Shown here: positions 17,887 through 26,963 of the stretch, in pieces | Layout: each line of letters starts with the position of its first letter | Numbering within the stretch: the first letter of the stretch is position 1 | Assembly: GCF_007747995.1 (NCBI RefSeq) | Contig: NZ_CP036276.1 | Span: 3,897,001-3,961,000 of the forward strand | Length of the DNA: 64,000 bases | Source: Symmachiella dynata | GTDB taxonomy: Bacteria; Planctomycetota; Planctomycetia; Planctomycetales; Planctomycetaceae | Reading direction: 5' to 3' | Program-made: the position numbers and the translations under genes | The notes under the pieces: model-generated | Databases searched by the model: none | What the model saw: only the letters and a program-made list of their open reading frames with translations | Told to the model about the DNA's origin: nothing

Positions 17887-18208
17887 ATCTGTTCTGCGAT
17901 ACCTCGATCCAAAAGGCATGCGACAGAAAGTAGGCGTTGCGATTGCGCTCGCAAAAAGCGCCAAAGTGTTGCTGCTTGACGAGTCGACCTCCGGTCTTGA
18001 CCCCAGTGCAGCGAACGAGTTTTCGAAGATACTCGAATCGCTTCGCAATGATGGAGTTGCGATTCTGATGGCGACCCATGATCTGTTTCGTGCAAATGAA
18101 ATCGGTGATCGTATCGGCATCACGCGAGCGGGCCGATTGGTCGAAACCATCAAAGCCAAGGAGACGACTCTATCCGAACTGGAAGCGACGTACCTCCATC
18201 TTTCCTGA
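17887..18208 (+). pseudogene. C-terminal remnant of an ABC transporter ATPase
   Basis: The frame encodes KGMRQKVGVAIALAKSAKVL (signature loop and following helix), LLLDESTSGLDP (Walker B; the usual DEP is DES), the D-loop, and ATHD as the H-loop, ending with GRLVETIKAKETTLSELEAT. Walker A and the Q-loop are missing. The fragment begins exactly where the AraC remnant on the opposite strand ends, so a rearrangement junction lies at about 17886. Not expected to be functional. Confidence 0.75.
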
Positions 18209-18274
18209 GAATTCACCGTCGGTCATGCGGCCTGCTTATCAGGCCCCGATGCCTCTTTTTGCAAAGAGATATGT

Positions 18275-18300
18275 GGTTCCAAGAGGGCTTTGAACGGGGA
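18275..18300 (+). repeat. Dispersed repeat copy D
   Basis: GGTTCCAAGAGGGCTTTGAA followed by CGGGGA. Upstream of the core, AAAGAGATATG matches AAAAAGATAT at copy E (47891). It lies 43 bases past the 3' end of the minus-strand glycosidase gene. On the minus strand it is followed by a small CTCTTT/AAAGAG hairpin and by GGCCTG/CAGGCC. Confidence 0.6.
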
Positions 18301-18342
18301 GCATGCTCGCGGTTGATTGGTTAAAGGGCCATTGAGATGATT

Positions 18343-20799
18343 CTACGGGGCGGCGTCATCCGATTTGATGAGCCAGACTTCAGAAACCATACAGCCACGG
18401 CCGTCGACGAGGTTCCATTCTACGTCCAGAGTACCGCCTCGCGTTGCTGCCTGGGGCACGTGGTAGCTGACTGGCCAGATGGGGGCCGGTTGAGCGACAG
18501 GACCATGAATGCCGAACTCATCGTTCAAAGTGAGCGTCATGCTGGGGCGGAAACGACCGGCGTATGTGACTTTGAGTCGGTACTGGGCTTTCGGATCGAG
18601 ACCTTCGTACCTCATCTTGAGGGGCGTGCCGTAGAGAGTCGTGATTTGTGTTTGCCAAGACCCCCGCAATTCTTGACGTCCCGTGTGGGCTCCTGCCACG
18701 CGGGCCACTTCTTCTTTGAATGCCAAATCGTCCTTTTCCGTCTGTCCGGTCTGCTTTGCAATCGTCTTGGCGTCCGCCTTGTAATTCGGGAAGGCCACGC
18801 GAGAAGTGTGATTGCCTGAAGGGTCTTCTTCCCAGCTTCGTTGCGAAATTACGTGCGAGTACTTTCCGATTGTTCCCAAATCATCGTAGAACCCGCCGGG
18901 TCCTGGATCCTCCCAGTTCAGGATGGTATCGATCTGAGCGAGCTGATCTGCCTGGTTGGGGAGTGCCAGAATTGCTTCAAACCGCTGTTCCAGCCAGGGC
19001 CGGTTATTTAATGGCTGATCCAGCCAGTCCAGCATAGCGCCACGCTCCGAATTTCGGGCGAGATAGGGTGGCTCGACGCTCAGTTGATAGCCGATGCTCT
19101 CCAGCATCAGGGGCCCCAATGCCTCAAGTCCGGACCGCAGCGCAGGTGCTGCCGGCCGGTCAGCTTGAGCCAGCGCCGCACGGGCATTTTCGATGGCCTG
19201 GCTCACGCCAGTCTGTGAGGCATCGGCCAGTGCGGCGAGTGCCTGGGCTTCATAACCTTTTTGAGCACGGGTTTCTGCCTGGACGTTGGCATCAAATCGG
19301 GCGCGGAACAGATACATTTGTGCTCGCCAGTTTTTGTCAAATTTGGGAACGCGCTTCGCAATTTTTTCCCACAAGGCCAGCGTATGGGGAATTGCTGTGT
19401 TCTCCGCAATAGGTCCACTCCAATTGGCCTCCAGCCCGCGCAGTCCCTCTGCAACGTCTTTCGCCAAATCGACTCCAAACCAGACTTTGCCGTACTCCTC
19501 AAGGGCGGCATCCATGTCTGACTGCGGATCCCAGCCCAGGACGTTCCAGACCTGTTTGTTCAGATCATCATGGATTCCGTCTGAATACGTGCCGAAACCG
19601 TCGCTGACATTTAGGTATCTGCGGTAGATGTGAGACTGCATTTTGGGCATCGGCATTACGGGTTCTCGGCCAATGGTGTGCGCAAAGGCCGGGTCCCAGT
19701 TGGGGATCGGGTACTGGCAGCGCACCGTGTGGTTGATGTCCGGATACCGCCGGATGGGATAGCGGGTTGGTGTGCGTTCACGCATTTCCTCCCATCCCAT
19801 CTTGATCCATGGTCCGTAGACAAGTCCGGCGAGCCAGTCAGGACTGTTGGAGGCGAGGTAGTCGAAGAAGTAGTCGTTTTCTTCCAACGTGAAGGTCTGG
19901 TTGGAAACCCAGATTTTGGCATTGGGATGGATCTCCTTGAGAACGACCGACAGTTTCTCCAGGAAGGGCATCAGATGCACGGCCGGTGTATCGCCATCGT
20001 CACCACCGGGAATAAACAAGTGGTCGATCGCCGGATAATTCTTGAGAAATGTGCGGCGTAGTGCGAGCGCCTTCGCGGTGCCTTCAGGTGTTGTCACGTC
20101 TTCACCCTCGATTGCCATGACCGGCGACCAGACCCAGACGTCAATACCATACGACCGGATCAGCTCCGAGAGCGCCACGTTCCTCGAACGCATCGTCTCG
20201 GTCATAACGGGACCATCCTTGGCATTCGCGTCAAGGTTGCTGATGAGCTCCACACCATTGCACCCGAATATGATCAGATCGCGGATGTATTGCTCATACA
20301 TGCCCACCGTCCAGGCATCGTAGGTATTGGCCGTATTGCGGTATGCCAGCTGGTGCGCGCGAATCGGAACGTCCGGCGTCGAGACGATCGGTTGATCGAG
20401 CTTCAAGGTCAAAACTCCCGGCCGATACGTTGCGAGGCGAATCAGTCGCCCCGCAGCATAGAGTGCGCCCCGCGCGTCATGACCGACGAGGCAGACTTCT
20501 CCCTTGCGGACAGCGACCGCATAGGATTCAGGCTTTTGAGGTACCTCGACATCCGAGATATCTGCCGATGTTCCCAAACGGATGACCAAATCATCTGCGG
20601 GTGCGGATTTGGCAATCGGCAGTGTGATGCCGCTACGCTCAGCCAACTCTTCCTGCAGCATCACTGCCGCCTTCGCCACGACGGGCGACGGTGAGTCTGT
20701 CACGATTGTTGCCGTCGACAAATCGATCGTCGAAGCCGCCATCGCGGTAGCAGGACTGAGGACAAGGAACAGCAATCCGCCTATGATTCTGTGATACAT
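18343..20799 (-). CDS. Secreted glycoside hydrolase-like protein (GH67/GH20-type N-terminus)
   Basis: 818 residues from the ATG at 20799, which gives a clean signal peptide (MYHRIIGGLLFLVLSPATAM). Residues 25-130 (TIVTDSPSPVVAKAAVMLQE, LVIRLGTS, AGRLIRLATY) match the alpha-glucuronidase/hexosaminidase N-terminal domain. A TIM-barrel-like centre follows: VPIRAHQLAYRNTANTYDAW, QYIRDLIIFGCNGVELI, IDVWVWSPVMAIEGED and HLFIPGGDDGDTP. Acidic residues in these barrel strands are candidates for catalysis, but I cannot assign them. The C-terminus looks like a beta-sandwich. Likely a polysaccharide side-chain hydrolase acting outside the cytoplasm; specificity is unknown. A start at 20826 or 20865 is possible. 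Confidence 0.75.
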   Translation of the reverse strand: MYHRIIGGLLFLVLSPATAMAASTIDLSTATIVTDSPSPVVAKAAVMLQEELAERSGITLPIAKSAPADDLVIRLGTSADISDVEVPQKPESYAVAVRKGEVCLVGHDARGALYAAGRLIRLATYRPGVLTLKLDQPIVSTPDVPIRAHQLAYRNTANTYDAWTVGMYEQYIRDLIIFGCNGVELISNLDANAKDGPVMTETMRSRNVALSELIRSYGIDVWVWSPVMAIEGEDVTTPEGTAKALALRRTFLKNYPAIDHLFIPGGDDGDTPAVHLMPFLEKLSVVLKEIHPNAKIWVSNQTFTLEENDYFFDYLASNSPDWLAGLVYGPWIKMGWEEMRERTPTRYPIRRYPDINHTVRCQYPIPNWDPAFAHTIGREPVMPMPKMQSHIYRRYLNVSDGFGTYSDGIHDDLNKQVWNVLGWDPQSDMDAALEEYGKVWFGVDLAKDVAEGLRGLEANWSGPIAENTAIPHTLALWEKIAKRVPKFDKNWRAQMYLFRARFDANVQAETRAQKGYEAQALAALADASQTGVSQAIENARAALAQADRPAAPALRSGLEALGPLMLESIGYQLSVEPPYLARNSERGAMLDWLDQPLNNRPWLEQRFEAILALPNQADQLAQIDTILNWEDPGPGGFYDDLGTIGKYSHVISQRSWEEDPSGNHTSRVAFPNYKADAKTIAKQTGQTEKDDLAFKEEVARVAGAHTGRQELRGSWQTQITTLYGTPLKMRYEGLDPKAQYRLKVTYAGRFRPSMTLTLNDEFGIHGPVAQPAPIWPVSYHVPQAATRGGTLDVEWNLVDGRGCMVSEVWLIKSDDAAP

Positions 20800-21373
20800 C
20801 CGTTCAAACTTCTCACTCTCTGTCATGCGGTCTGACTTGGTTGTTGTAATGGATGGGCCGGGCACTCGTATCGTCCCGAATTATTGCAAACAAGACTCCA
20901 AACCAAATGGCGATCTATAAAACCGCTTTGTTCGAGAGTCTCCACATGAAATCGGTCCTGGTCACGTCTCAGGGCGATTTGTTGGAGTATATCTGGAACT
21001 TGACTACTCCGCCACAATTTCATTGCCATTGCGACTGTTCCTTCGTACGTGGGACGCCCCTCAACGCGCATCTCTCATCCTGCGTTCAGACCGTCCGCGC
21101 CTTCCTTCGTCTCAAGCTCCTCAATCGGTGCGGTGAGTGGTGTTCCTCCCCACTGGTGACCGACAAACGCCGTGCGAGAGTTGCGGCGTTTGTTCGTATA
21201 TGCTTGTAGCAGGCTTAAAAAACTTTGGGGCATGCGGCCCAACCCAATCAACCTCTCTGGTTTTGGGGGGCGGTTGGTTAACAGGCATCGTGGTACGAGA
21301 ATCAAGGAGACTGTTACAAGCCTCACGGTAATTTTGCCATCTACGTTCAGGTTTATCGAGGGCTGATCCGGAT
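20800..21373. other. Intergenic region with a perfect 10-bp hairpin
   Basis: About 570 bases between two minus-strand genes. No convincing coding frame. At 21163-21193 ACAAACGCCG and CGGCGTTTGT form a perfect 10-bp stem with an 11-base loop. The promoter of the glycosidase gene should lie near 20830-20950. Confidence 0.5.
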
Positions 21374-22231
21374 TTACTGTTCGGCGAGGTGTTTCTCGAA
21401 CCAAGCAGCCATTTCCGTAACGGCTTGCTGCATGTCCTCTGGTACGAAGCCGTGTCCCGAGTTTTCATACTCGATCAATTGGTTTGGAATTTTCTTAGCA
21501 TCGAACTCCGCTTGAATCTTACGGCTATGGTCGATCGGCACGAGGGCGTCCTTTGCCCCGGCAAGCAAGAGTGTCGGGGCGTCGTCGGGAGTGACATACT
21601 TCAAGGGGGAATGACTTTCCGCTTCCTTCATCCCCAGATCGAGCGCCGGGAAATTCGCGTAAGCTGGTAATCGCTGCGGGTGGTCTTTCACCATAATCGT
21701 CAAATCGGTGGGAGCCACAAACGCCACAACGGCCTGCACCCGGTCGCTGAATCTACCGACGGGGGCCTTGTCGTCCGGGTTTCCTTCGTCGGCCGTTGTG
21801 CCGAGCATCAAGGATAGGTGTCCTCCCGCGCTCATACCAAACACGCCCAGGCGATTCGGATCAATCTTGTACTTGTCGGCGTTTTTGCGAATGAAACGGA
21901 CGCTGCGGCGAACGTCGGAGACGGCATCGGGAATCCCGTAACGCGGACTGCTCCCATGCCGGACCGCGAAGACCGTGAATCCTTTGTCGGTCAGCGGCTT
22001 GAAAAGTCCCTGCACTTGCTCCGGGGGCGCCCAATGCGAGTACCACCCACCGCTGACCATAAACAGAATTCCAATGCCTTTTGCGTCGTGCTTTGGCGTG
22101 AATACGTCAAACGTCAGCGCGAGGCCGTCCTTGTGGCCGTACACGACGTCGGGCGTAATGCTCACGCCGGTATCCTCAGCAACAGCGATCGTCGGAACGA
22201 GCAGCAAGCAAACCGCGATGAACGTCCGCAT
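21374..22231 (-). CDS. Secreted alpha/beta-hydrolase (esterase)
   Basis: 285 residues from the ATG at 22231, giving a signal peptide MRTFIAVCLLLVPTIAVAED. The fold is the BD-FAE/esterase type: the oxyanion region is ILFMVSGGWYSH, the nucleophile elbow GMSAGG carries the catalytic Ser, AGAKDALVP carries the acid and ENSGHGF the His. A full triad suggests an active hydrolase, probably on acetyl or feruloyl esters of polysaccharides, given the glycosidase gene upstream. That substrate is inference. It lies on the same strand as the glycosidase, about 570 bases downstream of that gene's start, so probably a separate unit. Confidence 0.88.
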   Translation of the reverse strand: MRTFIAVCLLLVPTIAVAEDTGVSITPDVVYGHKDGLALTFDVFTPKHDAKGIGILFMVSGGWYSHWAPPEQVQGLFKPLTDKGFTVFAVRHGSSPRYGIPDAVSDVRRSVRFIRKNADKYKIDPNRLGVFGMSAGGHLSLMLGTTADEGNPDDKAPVGRFSDRVQAVVAFVAPTDLTIMVKDHPQRLPAYANFPALDLGMKEAESHSPLKYVTPDDAPTLLLAGAKDALVPIDHSRKIQAEFDAKKIPNQLIEYENSGHGFVPEDMQQAVTEMAAWFEKHLAEQ

Positions 22232-22704
22232 AGTGTCAATCCTCAAATGCAATCGTGGTTTAAGAGGGAGCGGTCAGCCGATTATCCATAATGGATTATG
22301 GCCAAGCTACGTCGGCAGTCAGTTCCACCGATGATACCCTCGTGCAGCGTCGTATTCCATGAAATGAAGTCGTTTTCACCCGACTCGACGCACCACGAGT
22401 GGCCGGAAAGGCCGACTAGCCTCTTTTCCACTCAAAGGATACCCCTGGTTCGAAGCGTTTGGGCCGTAGTCCGTTCGGGAATTTGGGCTTGGGGATTGGC
22501 CCCGTTCGGAACTCGCGAACTCTCTGAATTGGTGTAGGCTGGTGTTTTACTGGACAGGCAATAGTATGCTGATTTGCCCCGCCATGAAATGCTTTCGCTC
22601 TCGCATGGAGTTGACGCAGCGGTTATGATGTGAATGTGCCGAAGACTTTCAGAGTCATAGTCGAATGAATGTTAGGTGAGACACTCGTTCTTCGAGGTTG
22701 CTGG
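22232..22704. other. Intergenic region, divergent promoters expected
   Basis: About 470 bases between divergent genes. I see no reliable gene; one 79-codon plus frame at 22298 lacks family features. GTGGCCGGAAAGGCCGAC near 22399 makes a small hairpin. Confidence 0.35.
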
Positions 22705-24066
22705 ATGCTAGAGTTTGTTGATCCTTGGGCAGGATTCCACGACCGAGTGTCGCGGCGTGAGGTAGTCACGCTGGGTGGAATTGGCGCGCTGACTTTGACC
22801 GGCATGGCTGCCAACACAGCAGCTCAAGAATCCACGTCGCGAGGCACCGCGAAGCGATTGATTTTTCTATCGCTCTTCGGCGGACCTCCGCATCAGGAGA
22901 CTTACGACATCCAGGAAGAGGCTCCGGCGGATTTTCGTGGCGAGTTTCAATCAATCGCCACATCGCAGCCCGGGTTTCGGATTTGTGAATACATGCCCAA
23001 GCTGGCTAAGCTGGCGCACATGTATACTGTCATCCGTTCTATGACGCATCCAGACAACGGACACGAGTCGGCTTACTATGCGTTGATGACCGGTCGTCCT
23101 TATCCGCAGCCGAACACGGCCAACGCAAGACCCGCTCCGACAGATTTCCCCAACTATGGCTCCGCGATTAGCTACTTGCGGCCAATACAAAAACCGGTTC
23201 CCAGTTTTGTGCTCACTGGAGGGTTGATCTCGACACACATCGGCCAAACCGGCGGCTTTCTGGGACAAAGTTGGGCACCTTATGTTCTCAAGCAAGACGC
23301 CAATGAGCCGGATTTTAATGTGCCCGAATTTAAGCTATTGGACGACATTCCACTGACGAGACTTGATCGCCGTCAGGGACTGCTCGATAGTTTAAGTACA
23401 CGCGATAAGGCCTCGAAACAACAACCTGGCGCGAGCAACTTTGCGACCTACCAGGAGCGAGCGTTTGACATTTTGACCAGTGCCCGTACGCGGGCAGCGT
23501 TCAATATCGAAGCGGAGTCACCGGCAACGCGGGCCGCCTATGGGGATCATCCTTTTGGTCAGAATGTGTTGTTATCGCGGCGCTTGGTGGAGGCGGGCGT
23601 ACCCGTTGTGCAGGTGAATTATCGCAATCGGGGTGATGGCGGTCTGGATACGCACCACGACAATTTCAACATCTGCAAGGGCCATTTGCTCCCGAAACTA
23701 GATAGTTGCATTTCAGCCTTGCTAATAGACTTGGAAGAACGTGGCCTGCTCGACGAGACGCTGGTCGTGGCTTCAGGGGAATTCGGTCGCACACCAAGAA
23801 TCAATCACAATGCCGGCCGCGACCACTGGGGTGGCTGTTGCTCGCTATTAATTGCCGGAGGTGGCATCAAGCGGGGATACCTCTATGGATCGTCGAACCG
23901 GACGGGCGCTTATCCAGCAACTGACCCGATCGGACCTTGGGATCTGTACGCCACGATCATGCATTGTTGTGGTGTCGACCCTGAAACCATGATTCATGAT
24001 AGCGAGGGCCGGCCACATCGCCTTTGTGAAGGGACGGTCATCGACAACGTTTTACAGAAATCGTAG
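22705..24066 (+). CDS. DUF1501 protein
   Basis: 453 residues from the ATG at 22705. The N-terminus has an RRE motif (VSRREVVTLGGIGALTL), the twin-arginine-like export signal of this family. The alkaline-phosphatase-like fold follows: LIFLSLFGGPPHQETYD, YMPKLAKLAHMYTVIRSMTH, NVLLSRRLVEAGVPVVQVNY, VVASGEFGRTPRINHNAGRD and HWGGCCSLLIAGGGIKRGYL. DUF1501 proteins are plentiful in planctomycetes, usually paired with a PSD1 protein; here the partner is an FGE-like gene seven bases downstream. The biochemical role is not established. Confidence 0.9.
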   Translation: MLEFVDPWAGFHDRVSRREVVTLGGIGALTLTGMAANTAAQESTSRGTAKRLIFLSLFGGPPHQETYDIQEEAPADFRGEFQSIATSQPGFRICEYMPKLAKLAHMYTVIRSMTHPDNGHESAYYALMTGRPYPQPNTANARPAPTDFPNYGSAISYLRPIQKPVPSFVLTGGLISTHIGQTGGFLGQSWAPYVLKQDANEPDFNVPEFKLLDDIPLTRLDRRQGLLDSLSTRDKASKQQPGASNFATYQERAFDILTSARTRAAFNIEAESPATRAAYGDHPFGQNVLLSRRLVEAGVPVVQVNYRNRGDGGLDTHHDNFNICKGHLLPKLDSCISALLIDLEERGLLDETLVVASGEFGRTPRINHNAGRDHWGGCCSLLIAGGGIKRGYLYGSSNRTGAYPATDPIGPWDLYATIMHCCGVDPETMIHDSEGRPHRLCEGTVIDNVLQKS

Positions 24067-24073
24067 AGCCGAA

Positions 24074-24811
24074 ATGACACCGCGACTCACACGGATAAAC
24101 AGCAAAGATCGCACGACGCTGATCCACATTCCCGGTGGTGAATTCATCATGGGAAGTGATGAGTTTTCCGTTGAGCGACCGCCACATCGCGTGCGGGTTT
24201 CGCCGTTTTGGATGGGGCGAACCGTAGTCAGCAACGCACAATATCGACAGTTCCTGAAAGAAACAAACGGGACGCCATCGGAGTATAATAACAAAGCACT
24301 CTATGATCACCCGGACCAACCGGTGGTGGGAGTGAGCTGGGAAGAAGCGGCGGCATATTGTCGTTGGGCCGGCGGTCGTCTGCCGCGCGAAGCGGAGTGG
24401 GAATTCGCAGCACGTGGCAGTGACGGAAGGCGCTACCCGTGGGGAGATGAAGAGCCCAACCCAAGCCGGGCAGTTTACGGTCGCATCTTGGGCAAGGGAG
24501 GGAAACCGGAGGTGGTGGGGGCGACGCCCGGGGATGTCAGTCCCTTTGGGATCCTGGACATGGCGGGGAACGTCATGGAATGGTGCAACGATTGGTACGG
24601 TCCTTATCCGACTCATTCCGAATCACCGCTGATCGATCCGATCGGGCCTGCCGCGGGGGCCAAACGAATCATGCGGGGCGGTTGCTGGAACTTCCAGTCC
24701 ACATCCTTACGGGCAACTGGGCGGTGGCCAACCGTCCCCTCACTGCAAAGGGGAACAGAACATATTGGCATTCGTTTGGTCGTTGATGTCGATGCTCGGC
24801 ATGATGGGTAA
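24074..24811 (+). CDS. FGE/SUMF1-like domain protein without the catalytic Cys pair
   Basis: 245 residues from the ATG at 24074, seven bases after the DUF1501 stop, so probably translated in the same unit. The whole length is one formylglycine-generating-enzyme-like (FGE-sulfatase, PF03781) domain: IPGGEFIMGSDEF, FWMGRTVVSNAQYRQFL, VSWEEAAAYCRWAGGRLPRE, EWEFAARG, YPWGDEEP, DMAGNVMEWCNDWYG and RIMRGGCWNFQSTSLRATGR. True FGE carries two close cysteines in the last motif; only one Cys is present (GGCW), so sulfatase activation is unlikely. Such domains can also bind carbohydrates or act in non-haem iron enzymes. No signal peptide is seen. Confidence 0.88.
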   Translation: MTPRLTRINSKDRTTLIHIPGGEFIMGSDEFSVERPPHRVRVSPFWMGRTVVSNAQYRQFLKETNGTPSEYNNKALYDHPDQPVVGVSWEEAAAYCRWAGGRLPREAEWEFAARGSDGRRYPWGDEEPNPSRAVYGRILGKGGKPEVVGATPGDVSPFGILDMAGNVMEWCNDWYGPYPTHSESPLIDPIGPAAGAKRIMRGGCWNFQSTSLRATGRWPTVPSLQRGTEHIGIRLVVDVDARHDG

Positions 24812-25038
24812 TGGATGCCAAAGACGCATGAATATGCAACTTTTTGTGAAATGCAGCGAAGTTATGGCTGGCCTACGTTTATCAACCATGTGTTGGCCGG
24901 CCACCGCTGATTGGTCAAGTTCTGCTCCGCGGCGGGGCATGCAAGTCTGCTAACCACCTCGAACTTGTTGGCATTCAGTGGCAGTAGTATCATTCAACCT
25001 GCGTGGCTGTTTATCCCTAAGTTGAGCGAGTAGCCTAA

Positions 25039-26442
25039 ATGGCGAGAATGAATCATGTGAACCGTCGTCAACTTTTGCGAGTTGGCTTGACCGGTTTCAC
25101 CGGCCTAACATTGCCCGGTTTATATCGTGCTCGAGCCGAATCGAATCCCACGGCTCCGGCATCCGAAACCGCAATCATTCTGGTCTGGCTACGCGGCGGG
25201 CAAAGTCATCTCGACACATTTGATATGAAGCCGCTGGCCCCTTCCGACTATCGCGGGCCGTTCAACCCGGTCGATACGAACGTGCCTGGCATACAGATTA
25301 CGGAACTCTACCCGCGCCTGTCACAATGTGCCGATCGATTCGCATTGTTACGGTCGGTGGCTCACAACGCCGGCGGACATCCTTCGGGGTCATTGCGCGT
25401 CCTGGGCGGAGATCCCGCGACTGCTGACAAAACGACGCCGACCTATCCGGACTGGATGTCGATCGCAAGCTATCTGCGTCACAATTCTACGCAACAGCTT
25501 CCCAACTATATCGCTATCAATCCGGTCGACCGTTACGATTCGTTTCAAATCGCCGGCCCGGCGTATCTGGGGCCCTCCTACGAACCGTTTCAGGTGACGG
25601 GCGATCCGAACAAACCGGAGTTTACCGTACCCAACGTTGGGCTACGTGATCCCAACGCAACGCGGCGTCTCAACGAACGGGGCGAACTGAGACGCAATAT
25701 CGATCGTATGCGGCGTGATATTGACCAGACCGGACTGATGCGTGCCTTTGACGATTTTGACGCACAGGCACTACGACTGCTATCCAGCCCCGAAGCGGCC
25801 CGAGCGTTCGACCTTTCGTTGGAAGCGGACAAGCTCCGCGACCGCTACGGACGCAACTTATGGGGACAGCAATGTCTGATGGCGCGACGACTCGTTGAAG
25901 CGGGGGTCGATATTGTGGCCACGGAATTCGATGGCCCGTTGTGCGGACGTGTCGCCAACTGGGATGATCACGCCGTCAACCATCACGTGTTTGATGCCAA
26001 TGCCTATCGCGCCCCGTTCTTCGATCAAGCCATTTCTGCGTTGATCGAAGACGTCTATGACCGCGGGCTCGACAAGCGGGTCATGGTCGTTGTCACGGGT
26101 GAGTTTGGACGTACGCCGCGAATTTCACATGTTGCCAGCAGCGGCGGCGGAGTCGCCAGCGCGCCGAAAGGAACGGTTCAGCCCGGCCGCGATCACTGGC
26201 CGCGGGCCAACACCATGCTGTTTGCAGGGGGTGGAATTCAAACTGGCCAGGTGATCGGCGCCACAGATGCGCGGGGTGAAGACCCGATATCTCGACATGT
26301 CACGCCCTACGATTTTCTGATGACGATATTTCATCACCTCGGTTTCGACCACGTGCAACTCGGGCTTAAAAGCTTTGCCGGGCGGCGAAATCCAATTTTT
26401 ACTAAAGGCGACCCGATTCGAGAACTGTCGCGTACTGCCTAG
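25039..26442 (+). CDS. DUF1501 protein, Tat-exported
   Basis: 467 residues. The N-terminus NRRQLLRVGLTGFTGLTLPG is a twin-arginine signal. Family motifs: IILVWLRGGQSHLDTFDMKP, YPRLSQCADRFALLRSVAHN, GQQCLMARRLVEAGVDIVAT, VVTGEFGRTPRI, PGRDHWPRANTMLFAGGGIQ and TPYDFLMTIFHHLGFDH. It is the second DUF1501 gene here and differs clearly in sequence from that at 22705, so not a recent duplicate. No PSD1 partner is adjacent. Function not established for the family. Confidence 0.9.
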   Translation: MARMNHVNRRQLLRVGLTGFTGLTLPGLYRARAESNPTAPASETAIILVWLRGGQSHLDTFDMKPLAPSDYRGPFNPVDTNVPGIQITELYPRLSQCADRFALLRSVAHNAGGHPSGSLRVLGGDPATADKTTPTYPDWMSIASYLRHNSTQQLPNYIAINPVDRYDSFQIAGPAYLGPSYEPFQVTGDPNKPEFTVPNVGLRDPNATRRLNERGELRRNIDRMRRDIDQTGLMRAFDDFDAQALRLLSSPEAARAFDLSLEADKLRDRYGRNLWGQQCLMARRLVEAGVDIVATEFDGPLCGRVANWDDHAVNHHVFDANAYRAPFFDQAISALIEDVYDRGLDKRVMVVVTGEFGRTPRISHVASSGGGVASAPKGTVQPGRDHWPRANTMLFAGGGIQTGQVIGATDARGEDPISRHVTPYDFLMTIFHHLGFDHVQLGLKSFAGRRNPIFTKGDPIRELSRTA

Positions 26443-26614
26443 ACGAGGCGCAGGTAGACGAACGTCGTGTTCATTTCCGGTTTAAGCGCGCATGTGCATC
26501 TGACGGTTCACGACGGGACACCGGGGGATTTTTTTGCGTTTGCGAAACAGGCCGACGACGTTGGCCTGTGTCGCTGAATAGACGGGGTGCCGGGAAAAGT
26601 CCCTCCAACAAGAA

Positions 26615-26644
26615 AACGCCCCAACGCGGCCACCATGGGGCGTT
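26615..26644 (-). terminator. Candidate intrinsic terminator, minus strand
   Basis: AACGCCCC ... GGGGCGTT, an 8-bp stem. Read on the minus strand it is followed by TTCTTGTTGG, moderately T-rich; on the plus strand no T-run follows. No minus-strand gene clearly ends here, so it would end an unrecognised transcript. Confidence 0.35.
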
Positions 26645-26954
26645 AGTAGCGAAGCGGGTTGCTTCTTAATCGCAAACGACCCGCGATCCGCTTTCGCAAA
26701 CCGCGAGTCATCGCCCTTGCGTCCGATGTATTCCGCCGGGGCGGGCCCCACTTTTTCCATAGTCAGGGGCTGATGCACGGCATGGAAGGGTATGAGCAGG
26801 TCTCTGACGGTTTGCGTACTCGAATTTGCGCGACATCATAGGGTTGCAATATTCGAGAATAAAAATCGGACCTGAACGTCAATCGAAATCCTAACAAGGA
26901 TTTCAAAGGCTGATGGCAACTCGATGGCGAAATCGGTGAAGCGATCAACGCTTA

Positions 26955-26963
26955 ATGTCACCC
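26955..26963 (+). promoter_or_regulatory. Candidate phosphate-type half site upstream of the phytase gene
   Basis: ATGTCACCC followed by an AT-rich stretch, about 195 bases before the phytase start. CTGTCACCC occurs likewise upstream of the PhoX gene (30602). The PhoB half-site in other bacteria is CTGTCAT-like. Only one half-site is seen in each case. Confidence 0.25.

Noticed and set aside
24074-24811. Sulfatase-activating FGE for the sulfatase at 3424
   Set aside because: The last motif holds a single Cys instead of the catalytic pair, so sulfatase maturation is probably encoded elsewhere.
26482-26778. 98-codon minus-strand frame as a gene
   Set aside because: It runs through two perfect hairpins, has no recognisable motif and no good ribosome binding site; listed as a possible RNA region instead.
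26500-26900. tmRNA, RNase P RNA or 6S RNA
   Set aside because: No tmRNA tRNA-like ends or tag frame, no RNase P core motifs, and no single long 6S-type hairpin.
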